IMG/VR virus record: IMGVR_UViG_3300020416_001284
Location: 1-64,000 of that record
Reading direction: 5' to 3' (one strand)
DNA: 64,000 nucleotides
From: a virus
Position 1 is the first letter of the stretch; each line of letters opens with the position of its first letter. The notes under the pieces were generated by a model that was not told the origin of the DNA, ran no database searches, and saw nothing but the letters and a program-made list of their open reading frames with translations. The translations under genes were made by a program, and so were the position numbers. Positions 7,807-16,879 of the stretch are shown piece after piece.

Positions 7807-9792
7807 TTATGGTTCTGCAATTTTAAGGGGGAATATACTCTGCCCATTACCAGGCCCTGCACCACAATATCCTATAAGTGGTGAATAATTACCAGGCACT
7901 TGAGTTGGTGAAGAAAGATCTACATTATTATTTCGTCCTAATTTTCCATATTTATTTCTTCCCCATACCCATAATGTATTATCAGTTTTAGTAGCAGCCG
8001 TCATGTTGTACCCACCTTGAACTGTTCTCCAAGTGGTACCAGGTATTTGTACCAACGCATTACTAGTAGGAGTAGTGCCATTATTTCCAATTTCACCATA
8101 AGCATTTACTCCCCAACACCACAGAGTTCCATCAGTACCAATAGCAGCTCCACCCCCAGATTCACGAGCAGTTACTCCTTGATTTACTTGTGACCAAGAA
8201 CCAGGCCCTCCCGTAACTTGTCTGGGAGATTTTGTAGGACCACCCATCGGTTGAGGTAATTGCTCACTATATTGACTTTCTCCCCATCCCCATAATGTTC
8301 CATCAAGTTTTACTGCATAACCCTGAGCCCATCCAGCAGTTATACTTGACCAGTTAGTACCAGGTAATTGAACTGGTGATGATCGATTTGCATTATTATT
8401 ATCTCCTAAAATTCCCCATCCATAATTTCCACCCCATGTCCACATGGTTCCATCTTGTTTAATGGCAAAAACTCCTGTTCCCACAGGATGCAGATGTTTT
8501 GGATCACTCGACCAGTTAAGACTGTTTCCTACTTGAGTCGGTGATGATACACCTACATTTGTGGTATCTGGATATCCTTGATTAAGTCCCAGTTGTCCAT
8601 AATTAGCACTTCCCCATGTCCATAATGATCCATCTGTTTTTACTGCTGCACTCAATCTACCACCTTTTCCAATATTTGTCCAATTAGTACCAGGTATTTG
8701 AGTCGGTGATGATATTTTAAGATTATTACTTTGATTAAGTCCCAATTGTCCCTGATCATTATCTCCCCATACCCATAGTGTTCCATCAGTTTTGGTGGCC
8801 ATTTGCCACTCCATATTTGTTCCACCCCGTCCATTACCAATATCATACCAATCCACCGCAGTTCCTAGTTGAGTGGGTGATGAAAGTGCTACTTCATTAT
8901 TAAATCCTAATTGACCTGCCGCACTTCTTCCCATTGCAAATAAATTTTTAGTTGTAGGATTATAACGCACTACCTCTTTTGCTTGCCATGATACACCTTC
9001 ATCCCTTGTAACTAATTCAAATACTTGTGCTTCTGCTGATCTAATATTAGTTAACAATGTAGGAGCAGTTCCCCCACTCCAACCAATACCTGTTGGCCAT
9101 GTTATAGTTCTATCAGTGGTAGTATCATCCTTTGTTCTTATAATATAATAAATTCCATTTTCCGTATTTGCAAATGATACTGTGGTATCAGCACTTTGAG
9201 TCATATAAATGAGATTACCACTACTCAAATCAATAGCAGTCGTTCCACTATTAGCAGTCACTGCTTGTTGTGATACTGGTCCAGAAGATACTCCATCTAA
9301 ATTACTACCATCCCCATACCAAGTTGTCGCAGTCATAACTCCAGCACTTATTTGTGAAGTTCCTGCACCTGGCCATCCACCATTATAACTAACTCCCAAT
9401 CCACCAGCATGACCTGAAACATTACCAGTTATATTTCCTGTGACTGGTCCTTCAAATCCAGTAGCAGTTACCACTCCCACAGTAATTGCAGGTTGAGATG
9501 TTAAATCAGTAACTGAACCAGTTAAATTTCCAGAGAATGAAGTTGCAGTGACTACACCTACACTTATATTAGGACCAGAATCAGCAAGTCTTTGTATATT
9601 TCCTGTGAGATTACCAACAAACGAACTAGCAGTTACAACACCAGCACTTACACTACTTCCTTGTTTAATACTTGTTGCAGAACCAGCAATATTACCCTCA
9701 AAACTAGTAGCAGTTATGACACCAGTAGCCGTAACTCCTGGAACTGTCATATTTCCAAGTGGTGCTATTAATTGGGCCTTTTCCTGACTCAT
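7807..9792 (-). CDS. Long RCC1-propeller tail fibre (661 aa)
   Basis: The N-terminal 170 residues are beta-solenoid-like repeats of the pattern GVVTATSFxGNxTG, starting MSQEKAQLIAPLG. This opening is shared with the proteins at 9812 and 12766, so it is probably a common attachment end. A linker domain follows (about 170-300, with TITWPTGIGWSGG). The C-terminal half (about 285-640) is seven RCC1 blades (KTDGTLWVWGDNDQGQLG type). It is a predicted tail fibre with a propeller tip. The promoter-like TAAATAACTAAAAAA leader upstream of the next gene suggests late expression. Confidence 0.85.
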   Translation of the reverse strand: MSQEKAQLIAPLGNMTVPGVTATGVITATSFEGNIAGSATSIKQGSSVSAGVVTASSFVGNLTGNIQRLADSGPNISVGVVTATSFSGNLTGSVTDLTSQPAITVGVVTATGFEGPVTGNITGNVSGHAGGLGVSYNGGWPGAGTSQISAGVMTATTWYGDGSNLDGVSSGPVSQQAVTANSGTTAIDLSSGNLIYMTQSADTTVSFANTENGIYYIIRTKDDTTTDRTITWPTGIGWSGGTAPTLLTNIRSAEAQVFELVTRDEGVSWQAKEVVRYNPTTKNLFAMGRSAAGQLGFNNEVALSSPTQLGTAVDWYDIGNGRGGTNMEWQMATKTDGTLWVWGDNDQGQLGLNQSNNLKISSPTQIPGTNWTNIGKGGRLSAAVKTDGSLWTWGSANYGQLGLNQGYPDTTNVGVSSPTQVGNSLNWSSDPKHLHPVGTGVFAIKQDGTMWTWGGNYGWGILGDNNNANRSSPVQLPGTNWSSITAGWAQGYAVKLDGTLWGWGESQYSEQLPQPMGGPTKSPRQVTGGPGSWSQVNQGVTARESGGGAAIGTDGTLWCWGVNAYGEIGNNGTTPTSNALVQIPGTTWRTVQGGYNMTAATKTDNTLWVWGRNKYGKLGRNNNVDLSSPTQVPGNYSPLIGYCGAGPGNGQSIFPLKIAEP

Positions 9793-9808
9793 GAGAATAT
9801 TTTTTAGT

Positions 9809-9816
9809 TATTTAGG
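9809..9816 (-). promoter_or_regulatory. Late-promoter-like box (CCTAAATA)
   Basis: A degenerate late box is followed by CTAAAAAA and then the ATG at 9792 after 16 bases. The extended sequence TAAATAACTAAAAAA also occurs before the genes at 12733 and 63971. Confidence 0.5.
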
Positions 9817-12733
9817 TGGATTTAAGAGCAAAAGTTGCCACACCATTTAAGTTAACAGAGTGCCATGTACCTGGTATTTGTGTTGGCGATGAAAGTTTTA
9901 CATTGTCAGCAGTTTGATTAAGTCCTAATACTCCAGTTTGATTTATCCCCCATGCCCACATTGTCCCATCAGTTTTAAGTCCCATAGCAGAACCATTATC
10001 ACCCGTCATACATTTTTTCCATGTAGTACCAGGAATTTGAGTTGGTGATGAATATCCATCATTATTATTATTTTGTCCAGCAGTTCCATTATCATTATTT
10101 CCCCAAGCCCATAATGTTCCATCAGTTTTGGTTACAACTGTACATAACCAACCTCCATAGGGTGTAACTTCATTCCAGTTAGTACCAGGAATTTGTCTTG
10201 GTGATGAATATTGTGTTGTATCATTTTGCCCTAGTCCTCCCTCTGCATTACTTCCCCATGCCCATAATGTTCCATCAGTCTTGGTTGCCATCATAACTCC
10301 ACCATAATAGTGTTGTGCTACTGATCTCCAATTAGTATTAGTACCTACTTGTTTTGGTGATGAATATTCTGTTTTATTATTGTGTCCTAATGTTCCATAT
10401 TCATTATAACCCCATGACCATAATGTTCCGTCAGTTTTAATTGCACCACAAGAGACAACTCCTGCAGTTAATTGGTATTCTCCAGTAGCCCATGTAGTAT
10501 TAGTTCCTACTTGAGTGGGTGATGAATAACCTCCACTTGATTGATTTTGTCCTAATACTCCACCAAAATTATACCCCCATGACCATAATGTTCCATCAGT
10601 TTTAGTTGCTAGACTGGACTGAGATCCGTGATTAACTGTTTTCCATGTAGTGCCAGGTACTTGAATGGGTGATGAACGATTATTTCCTGGTCCTGTATTA
10701 TTACCTAATTTTCCTTGAGCACTACTTCCCCACATCCATAATGTTCCATCGGATTTTAGTACGGAGTGATGACCACCATTACCAACTGAAGTGGTTAATC
10801 TACTCCATGTAGTACCAGGAATTTGAGTTGGTGATGAAACATTAGAATTTGATGGAGTATTAAGTCCCAAGTTTCCTGATTGATTTATCCCCCATACAAA
10901 TAGTGACCAATTCTTAGCCTCATTATTATAAGGTTCCCATCCATACCAAGTAACTCCACTATCCCTTGTGAGAAGTTGGAATTGTTGAGCAGCAGTTGCC
11001 GTATCACTAGTAAATAAAGTAGGAGCAACCCCACTACCATTCCATCTAACACCTGAAGGCCAAGTTATAGTTCCCTGTGTAGGATAAGTTCCTGAGCGAG
11101 CAATTGTCTGAGCACCAGCAGTAGGAGAAGATTCTGCAGTAATAGACCCAGTAGGAATAACAGTAGCTGCAGTAGCATCAGTGGTTGATTGAAGTGCTAA
11201 AAATACTGTGCCAGATATATTTGTAAGAGCACTGGATGGTGGTACAAAAGCACCTGTATAAACTGCGTTTCCTTTATTTACACGATAATTACTTAATATA
11301 CCATTAAAAAATGGAGCTCCACTATTATATGTTCCTCTTCTTCCAATATAAACAGTATTAGTATTATCCCAATTACGATTAGCAACCCCAGTTGCATCTA
11401 ATTTTCCATCTATGTATAATTTTGTTTGATCACCCGATGCACCCCTACACAAAGCTACATGATGCCATGCATTATCATCTACAGCAGTAGAACCTTCTGT
11501 AACAACATCATTACCATCTACCTGTTCATTCCAATCTATCACTCCACTTGCCACTTTCATTCTCAATCCAGAGTCCTGTACAGAAGATCTATTAAAGAAT
11601 GTCCAACCTGCATTAGAAGTTGATGTCTTCATCCAAAATTCAACTGTCCAAGCACCAGTTCCCCATTGCCAATCACTATCAGTAGCCATACTCAATCCAT
11701 CATCAGTTCCATCAAAAGTTACTCCACCAGTACTATATGATATATTATAATTACCACCCCCACCTGGTCTAATAAGAGTGATATCCATTGCCTCAGAGGT
11801 ATTTGCAAAAGATACTGTGGTAGATGTCTCCTGATCTATGGTGATTATATTACCAGCACTCAAGTCAATCGTTGTAGTGCTACTGTTTATAGTAACAGTT
11901 TGAGTATTGAAATTAGTTGCTGCAATACCTGTTAAATTACTACCATCACCATAAAGACTGGTAGCAGTAACCACTCCCACATGAATATTAGTTCCTTGTA
12001 CTACAGTTCCAGCTATACCAGTAGCACTTCCCGTTACATCACCAGTAACTGCACCCTGCAATTTATTAGTAATATTAATACTATTACCCATTCCACCATG
12101 ATTACTACAATAATAATAAAGAGGAGTGGGAGCATTTCTTGCTACTACTATCCTCGTATATGCACCCGCAGTTCCCTGAGTTCCATTTACAGTCACTCCA
12201 TCAGTATACTCCGTACTTCCTGCAGCATCAGCAGCAGTAGCAAGTCTTAAAGGGTGAGTCCCATTAGTTGAATCTGCCTGATCAAATGTATAAGTCGCAC
12301 CAGGATAAAGAGTAATAACGGGAGCCTCTACTCCATCAAGATAAAAAGCATTACCTCCACCAGTTTTTGAACCCACAGTAACTGTGTAAGTAACATTAGC
12401 AGCAGTGGAAGTTACTGCTCCTGCTTCAAATCCAGTACCTCTAGCCATACTGGTAGCAGTTCCTGTGAAATCTCCTACAAAACTACTAGCAGTCAATTGA
12501 CCAACTTTAATAGCAGATGAAGTTATAATTCCTGTTGCATTTCCTGTGAAATCTCCCGCAAAACTAGTAGCATTAAAAGCACCTAGATTTAAATTAGTTC
12601 CCTGTATAATACTCGTTGCACTTCCAACTATATCACCATCAAACGTCGCCGCAGTCATCACTCCAGATACTACAACCCCTGAAGCAGTTACTACTCCAAT
12701 AGGTTGTATTAATTGTGCCTTAGTCTGACTCAT
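9812..12733 (-). CDS. Multidomain RCC1 tail fibre with cupredoxin-like and LamG-like domains (973 aa)
   Basis: Domain order: the shared N-terminal attachment and solenoid repeats (1-110); a cupredoxin-like segment (about 115-222) with a His in GTHPLRL and a Cys-x2-His-x2-Met set in YYYCSNHGGMG; more solenoid repeats ending YGDGSNLTGIA; a LamG/concanavalin-like jelly roll (about 360-510, WTVEFWMK ... WHHVALCR ... LYIDGKLDATG); a linker with TITWPSGVRWNG; and seven RCC1 blades to the C-terminus. Cys-x2-His-x2-Met is what type-1 copper sites use, but copper binding here is inference. The LamG domain points to glycan recognition. Predicted receptor-binding fibre. Confidence 0.85.
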   Translation of the reverse strand: MSQTKAQLIQPIGVVTASGVVVSGVMTAATFDGDIVGSATSIIQGTNLNLGAFNATSFAGDFTGNATGIITSSAIKVGQLTASSFVGDFTGTATSMARGTGFEAGAVTSTAANVTYTVTVGSKTGGGNAFYLDGVEAPVITLYPGATYTFDQADSTNGTHPLRLATAADAAGSTEYTDGVTVNGTQGTAGAYTRIVVARNAPTPLYYYCSNHGGMGNSINITNKLQGAVTGDVTGSATGIAGTVVQGTNIHVGVVTATSLYGDGSNLTGIAATNFNTQTVTINSSTTTIDLSAGNIITIDQETSTTVSFANTSEAMDITLIRPGGGGNYNISYSTGGVTFDGTDDGLSMATDSDWQWGTGAWTVEFWMKTSTSNAGWTFFNRSSVQDSGLRMKVASGVIDWNEQVDGNDVVTEGSTAVDDNAWHHVALCRGASGDQTKLYIDGKLDATGVANRNWDNTNTVYIGRRGTYNSGAPFFNGILSNYRVNKGNAVYTGAFVPPSSALTNISGTVFLALQSTTDATAATVIPTGSITAESSPTAGAQTIARSGTYPTQGTITWPSGVRWNGSGVAPTLFTSDTATAAQQFQLLTRDSGVTWYGWEPYNNEAKNWSLFVWGINQSGNLGLNTPSNSNVSSPTQIPGTTWSRLTTSVGNGGHHSVLKSDGTLWMWGSSAQGKLGNNTGPGNNRSSPIQVPGTTWKTVNHGSQSSLATKTDGTLWSWGYNFGGVLGQNQSSGGYSSPTQVGTNTTWATGEYQLTAGVVSCGAIKTDGTLWSWGYNEYGTLGHNNKTEYSSPKQVGTNTNWRSVAQHYYGGVMMATKTDGTLWAWGSNAEGGLGQNDTTQYSSPRQIPGTNWNEVTPYGGWLCTVVTKTDGTLWAWGNNDNGTAGQNNNNDGYSSPTQIPGTTWKKCMTGDNGSAMGLKTDGTMWAWGINQTGVLGLNQTADNVKLSSPTQIPGTWHSVNLNGVATFALKST

Positions 12734-12746
12734 ATCTTTTTTTAGT

Positions 12747-12754
12747 TATTTATT
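12747..12754 (-). promoter_or_regulatory. Late-promoter-like box (AATAAATA)
   Basis: One mismatch from TATAAATA. It is followed by ACTAAAAAAAGAT and the ATG at 12733, leaving a very short leader with no Shine-Dalgarno sequence. Confidence 0.5.
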
Positions 12755-12765
12755 GAACTTCTTTA

Positions 12766-15348
12766 TCATGAAGATAATTTGAATGCCATTCCAAATCCAG
12801 CACCACCAGAAGCCTCCATCCAATCAGTACCAGGAATTTGAGTTGGAGATGAACGTTGTGTTAGATCATTGAGTCCTAATGATCCATACGTTCCACTATT
12901 GGTATTATCTCCCCATGTCCATAATGTACCATCAGTTTTGGTTGCTTGTGATTGAAATTCTGCAGCAACTGCTTGACTCCAGGTAGTACCAGGTATTTGA
13001 ACTGGTGATGAATATAATATTGCAGTATTCAATCCTAAGTTTCCACGCGTACCATCTCCCCATGCCCATGCTGTTCCATCAGTTTTGGTTGCCACCACGT
13101 AAGGTTGTGTTCCAATAGAGATATTCTTCCAAGTGGTTCCAGGTACTTGTCTTGGGGATGAATAATTGGTTCTATTATTTTGTCCTGTTGCTCCATCATG
13201 TCCTCTTCCCCACATCCATAATGTTCCATTCGTTTTAATTGCTGCACTAACATCCCTACCACAAACGGGATCCGACCAATCACTACCAGTTCCTATTTGA
13301 CATGGTGATGACTTTCTATTAGCACCTGATGATTCATTAAGTCCTAAGGATCCATCCCCATTACCTCCCCATGTCCACAAGGTTCCATCAGTCTTAGTAG
13401 CCATTGTTTGCCTATATCCACAAGTAACTTTAGACCAGTTAACACCAGGTATTTGTGTTGGCGATGATTTTTTCGTGTCGCCTGATCCTGGCCAAGAAGC
13501 TGTTTCATTAAGTCCCAATTCTCCTCCTAGATTACGTCCCCATGACCATAATGTTCCATCAGTCTTGATTGCTAAATGAAATGCATCATCCCCTGCTGAA
13601 TGACTCCACGTGGTATCTGCTCCTATTTGAGCTGGTGATGAATATCCATCATTAACATCATTTTGTCCTAATTCTCCACCCTCATTATGTCCCCATGCCC
13701 ATAATGTTCCATCCGTTTTAACTGATATCCAAGAGTTAGAAGTGTCTGCACCCGCACTACCTTCTAAAGGCATTTGATTCCAAGTAGTACCAGGTATTTG
13801 AGTAGGTGATGACCGACTTGTTAAATTATTTTGTGCTAATTGTCCATAATTATTATATCCCCATGCCCATAAAGTGTAAGGACCGCCTGTAGGATTGTCT
13901 TTCATCTCCTCCCATGCCTGATAAGATGCTCCCGTGTCACCAGTCGTCAAATGAAAGATTTGGAATGCAGCGGATCTTCGATTATTAATAAGTGTAGGAG
14001 TTAGATTATCTTTCCACTTAACAGTAGAGGGCCATGTTATACTATAAGTAATTGCAGTTGTTCCTGAGGCGGTAACAGTTTGAGCACCAGCAGTAGGAGA
14101 ACTAGTTGCATTGAGAGTATTACCGACTGCTGCTGCCGTATCATCAGTAGTTGATTGACAACATAATAGTTTAGTATTGGTTACATTCGTAAGGGCTGAT
14201 GATGGAGGTGTAAAATTCTTTGTATAAAGTGCTGTTCCTACTACTAAACGAAGATTAGATATAACTCCATTCGTATACTCAGAATTTTCTCCTACAAGAT
14301 TTCCAATACTTGCTGTAGTTGGACTATAATCATATGAATCACTAAAACTAGCTCGAGCAATTCCATTTATGTATCCAGTGGTAACTCCACCAGTTCTTAC
14401 AAAAGCCCAATGATACCATACACCTGTTGTTATTGCTCCTACAACTTCTATTGCTCTTCCACCAGCATTAGAAGTGAAGAAAACAAAATCACCACTAGCA
14501 TCAGTTCCTACGTTAAAACCACTACCTCTAGTAGTAGCAAAGTGCGTTTGCCAATTAGTTAAAGTATCCTGTTTTACCCAATACTCAAGAGTAAAATCAC
14601 TCGTACCTGGAGCCGTGATTAAGGTAGTGTCTAATCTATCATCCGATCCATCAAAATCTACACCACCAGTGGAAAGACTTATATTCCAAGCTTCTGCAGA
14701 AGAAGTATCAGGATTTCTGATGATTGTTAGTTGTTCTGCAGGAGAAGTGCTGGCAAATCCAACAGTAGTCTCAGCTCCATCAACACTTTGAGTCAAATAA
14801 ATCAGATTTCCATATGATAAATCAATTATAGTTTCATCACCACTTGCAGTAACTTCTTGAGCAATGTATGCACTCGATCCTGCTCCTGTTAAATTAGCCC
14901 CATTACCATGATATTGAATAGCAGTACATACACCAACATTTAAATTGACACCAGGCGTAACACTTGCTGCTAATCCAGTTATATTTCCCGTTACATCTCC
15001 CGTCACATTTCCCGCAAAACTCGTAGCAGTTACAAGACCTACATTTAGATTTGGTGTTCCTGTTAATCCTGCTGCCTTACCTACTGCATCTCCTATAAAA
15101 CTTGTTGCTGTTGTAAGACCTAAATTTAAATTTGGTGTTCCTGTTAAGTTTGCAGCATGTCCTGTTCCATCTCCTACAAAACTTGTGGCAGTAACTACTC
15201 CAACATTTAAATTAGGACTACCAGTTAACCCAGTTACTACTCCACCCTCGCCACTAAAAGAACTTGCAGTTATAACGCCCGTAGCATTCATGCCAGGCAA
15301 ATTCATATTTTCCTGAGGATCAACTAATTGGGCCTTTGGTTCAGACAT
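12766..15348 (-). CDS. RCC1 tail fibre with LamG-like domain (860 aa)
   Basis: It starts MSEPKAQLVDPQENM, the shared attachment end, followed by four solenoid repeats (NLNVGVVTATSFVGDGTG type, about 20-155). A LamG-like domain at about 235-395 contains DFTLEYWVKQD, WYHWAFVRTGG and GYINGIARASF. A short TITWP linker and seven RCC1 blades (about 480-860) follow. It is paralogous to 9812 but lacks the cupredoxin-like insert. It is transcribed from a perfect TATAAATA late box (15385-15392). The promoter region is shared head to head with the hldD-like gene. Confidence 0.85.
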   Translation of the reverse strand: MSEPKAQLVDPQENMNLPGMNATGVITASSFSGEGGVVTGLTGSPNLNVGVVTATSFVGDGTGHAANLTGTPNLNLGLTTATSFIGDAVGKAAGLTGTPNLNVGLVTATSFAGNVTGDVTGNITGLAASVTPGVNLNVGVCTAIQYHGNGANLTGAGSSAYIAQEVTASGDETIIDLSYGNLIYLTQSVDGAETTVGFASTSPAEQLTIIRNPDTSSAEAWNISLSTGGVDFDGSDDRLDTTLITAPGTSDFTLEYWVKQDTLTNWQTHFATTRGSGFNVGTDASGDFVFFTSNAGGRAIEVVGAITTGVWYHWAFVRTGGVTTGYINGIARASFSDSYDYSPTTASIGNLVGENSEYTNGVISNLRLVVGTALYTKNFTPPSSALTNVTNTKLLCCQSTTDDTAAAVGNTLNATSSPTAGAQTVTASGTTAITYSITWPSTVKWKDNLTPTLINNRRSAAFQIFHLTTGDTGASYQAWEEMKDNPTGGPYTLWAWGYNNYGQLAQNNLTSRSSPTQIPGTTWNQMPLEGSAGADTSNSWISVKTDGTLWAWGHNEGGELGQNDVNDGYSSPAQIGADTTWSHSAGDDAFHLAIKTDGTLWSWGRNLGGELGLNETASWPGSGDTKKSSPTQIPGVNWSKVTCGYRQTMATKTDGTLWTWGGNGDGSLGLNESSGANRKSSPCQIGTGSDWSDPVCGRDVSAAIKTNGTLWMWGRGHDGATGQNNRTNYSSPRQVPGTTWKNISIGTQPYVVATKTDGTAWAWGDGTRGNLGLNTAILYSSPVQIPGTTWSQAVAAEFQSQATKTDGTLWTWGDNTNSGTYGSLGLNDLTQRSSPTQIPGTDWMEASGGAGFGMAFKLSS

Positions 15349-15370
15349 ATTATAACTACAATAATACTAC

Positions 15371-15399
15371 TTGCTTTTCCTATTTATTTATACTATAAT
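15371..15399 (+). promoter_or_regulatory. Sigma70-type promoter of the hldD-like gene
   Basis: TTGCTT (15371-15376), a 17-base spacer and a perfect TATAAT (15394-15399) lie on the plus strand. The predicted start near 15406 leaves only about 7 bases before the ATG at 15413, so the message would be nearly leaderless. Confidence 0.7.
15385..15392 (-). promoter_or_regulatory. T4-type late promoter (TATAAATA)
   Basis: A perfect TATAAATA on the minus strand, upstream of the RCC1 fibre starting at 15348. It lies inside the spacer of the opposing sigma70-type promoter. Confidence 0.75.
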
Positions 15400-15412
15400 C
15401 CAAACAAAAACT

Positions 15413-16192
15413 ATGATCATAATTACTGGACATGAAGGATTTATTGGAAAGAAATTTCTAGAAAAACTAAAAGATAAAGAGATTGTCACAGTTGAAAAAA
15501 GGAACAGTTGGCACTTTCGTAGTTTTAATGAGTGGCACAAGATAGAACTCATACTACATCAGGGTGCTATCTCTGATACTACATGCACTAATCTAAAAGC
15601 AATCAATCACTTTAATGTAGAGTTTACTCAGTGGTTATTCGAGCAAGCAATCAGATATCAAATACCAATGAAGTATGCATCCTCTGCATCTGTCTATGGT
15701 AATACATCTGATACAATCAATCCTCTTAACTACTATGCAATATCCAAAGTCATCTCAGACTATTGGGTTCAAGACCACATGGATGAGTTTAAATTAATAC
15801 AAGGATTTAGATACTTTAATGTCTATGGAGAAGGTGAAGAACATAAGGAAGACCAAGCAAGCCCAGTATCCAAATTCACTAAGCAAGTTAAAGATGTAGG
15901 AGCTCTCAAACTATTTGAAGGGTCTGATAAGTTCCTTAGAGACTTTATATGTGTAGATGATGTTGTGGATATTGTATTGAATAACGATAAACCATCTGGT
16001 ATCTATGATTTAGGTACAAGCAATCCAACTAGTTTTCAAGAAGTAGGAGAACTAGTAGCAGAAAAATATAATGGTATCATAAAATATATCCCATTCCCCG
16101 AACACTTAAAGGGTAAGTATCAAACCTACACTTGTGCTAAAAAGGAATGGGATTATAAGTTTACTACTATTAAAGAGTATCTCCAGGTATAA
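15413..16192 (+). CDS. hldD: ADP-L-glycero-D-manno-heptose 6-epimerase (HldD-like)
   Basis: A 259-residue extended short-chain dehydrogenase that should convert ADP-D-glycero-manno-heptose to the L-glycero form. It has the NAD(P)-binding GHEGFIG (6-12) and the HldD signature HQGAISDTT (49-57, like HEGACSSTTE). The catalytic Y108-x3-K112 is in YYAISK. The family-typical C-terminal series is also present: FRYFNVYGEGEEHK, KLFEGSDKFLRDF, and YIPFPEHLKGKYQ. It is about 50 residues shorter than cellular HldD. The upstream ATG at 15371 is rejected because it lies inside the promoter. It is the only plus-strand gene between 0 and 63 kb, and its end overlaps the cupin gene tail to tail by 23 bases. 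Confidence 0.88.
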   Translation: MIIITGHEGFIGKKFLEKLKDKEIVTVEKRNSWHFRSFNEWHKIELILHQGAISDTTCTNLKAINHFNVEFTQWLFEQAIRYQIPMKYASSASVYGNTSDTINPLNYYAISKVISDYWVQDHMDEFKLIQGFRYFNVYGEGEEHKEDQASPVSKFTKQVKDVGALKLFEGSDKFLRDFICVDDVVDIVLNNDKPSGIYDLGTSNPTSFQEVGELVAEKYNGIIKYIPFPEHLKGKYQTYTCAKKEWDYKFTTIKEYLQV

Positions 16193-16532
16193 CCCTGTGA
16201 GAATCTTCATCAAAATGCTGAGTAGAGAACTCAAATAGTTCTGCGTCTTCTATTGCTACCATCTGATGCCTTGTATATCTACAACAATGAAAACTATCAC
16301 CAGGTTCTAGGATCATTGTCTTTGCATCTTCTAAGTTATCTGTCGGGCCATAAAACAAATGGATCTTCCCTGATTGTAAGTAGAAGGTCTCATCTTTTAA
16401 TATATGATAGTGCCATGAACACCTATGGTTTCTCTTAATAAACAATAACTTACCACAATACTCTGATGAGTTGGCAATCCATTTCTCCCAACCCCATCCT
16501 TTAGGTACAAATTTTGGTTTAGTTTCTCTCAT
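16170..16532 (-). CDS. Cupin-domain protein
   Basis: A 120-residue single cupin. The first motif is in CSWHYHILKDETFYLQSG (about 38-55, His-x-His and Glu) and the second is in LEPGDSFHCCRYTRHQM (about 75-92), giving the usual metal ligands. The pattern resembles the small mannose-6-phosphate isomerase or sugar-binding cupins found in surface-polysaccharide clusters. The substrate cannot be read from sequence. Its start overlaps the HAD gene stop by four bases, and it is the last gene of the decoration operon. Confidence 0.75.
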   Translation of the reverse strand: MRETKPKFVPKGWGWEKWIANSSEYCGKLLFIKRNHRCSWHYHILKDETFYLQSGKIHLFYGPTDNLEDAKTMILEPGDSFHCCRYTRHQMVAIEDAELFEFSTQHFDEDSHRVIPGDTL

Positions 16533-16879
16533 CGTTTATCATTAAAGAATACTTTATCAGGCCATGCCTTATCATCTATGAAGTAATCTGCATGTGGTTT
16601 ACCCATAATCAACTCATGATACTTACATCCCCAATCGTTCAATTGTTTCTCTGTAAGTTCAAATAAAACCTCTTTTGCTTTTATTGCAGCATCAAAATGA
16701 GTTTGATCGGAAAACCTACCCATTGCTCGTGCAGTGAAGTAGATAATATAATTACCCTCATCATAAAGTTTATTTAGTACCTTGATCCTCTGTTTCCAAG
16801 GTTCTGCTTTATGGTAATCTCTACCCACTGTGGGAGTACAAATAGTACCATCAATATCAACACAGTATCTTTTTGACAT
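16529..16879 (-). CDS. HAD-family phosphatase of sugar cluster
   Basis: A 116-residue HAD hydrolase with catalytic D8-x-D10-G-T (VDIDGTICTP). The second motif is in YFTARAMG (about 47-54), and the acidic motif IV is in DYFIDDKAW (about 98-106). It belongs to the small 'capsular biosynthesis' HAD group rather than the GmhB family proper. Placed beside the heptose kinase and nucleotidyltransferase, it is the obvious candidate for the heptose-bisphosphate phosphatase step, but that is inference from context. The start overlaps the kinase gene by 23 bases. Confidence 0.75.
   Translation of the reverse strand: MSKRYCVDIDGTICTPTVGRDYHKAEPWKQRIKVLNKLYDEGNYIIYFTARAMGRFSDQTHFDAAIKAKEVLFELTEKQLNDWGCKYHELIMGKPHADYFIDDKAWPDKVFFNDKR

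Noticed and set aside
15371-15412. A longer N-terminus for the hldD-like gene (MLFLFIY...)
   Set aside because: This part overlaps the sigma70-type promoter, and the family's NAD-binding motif starts right after the ATG at 15413.
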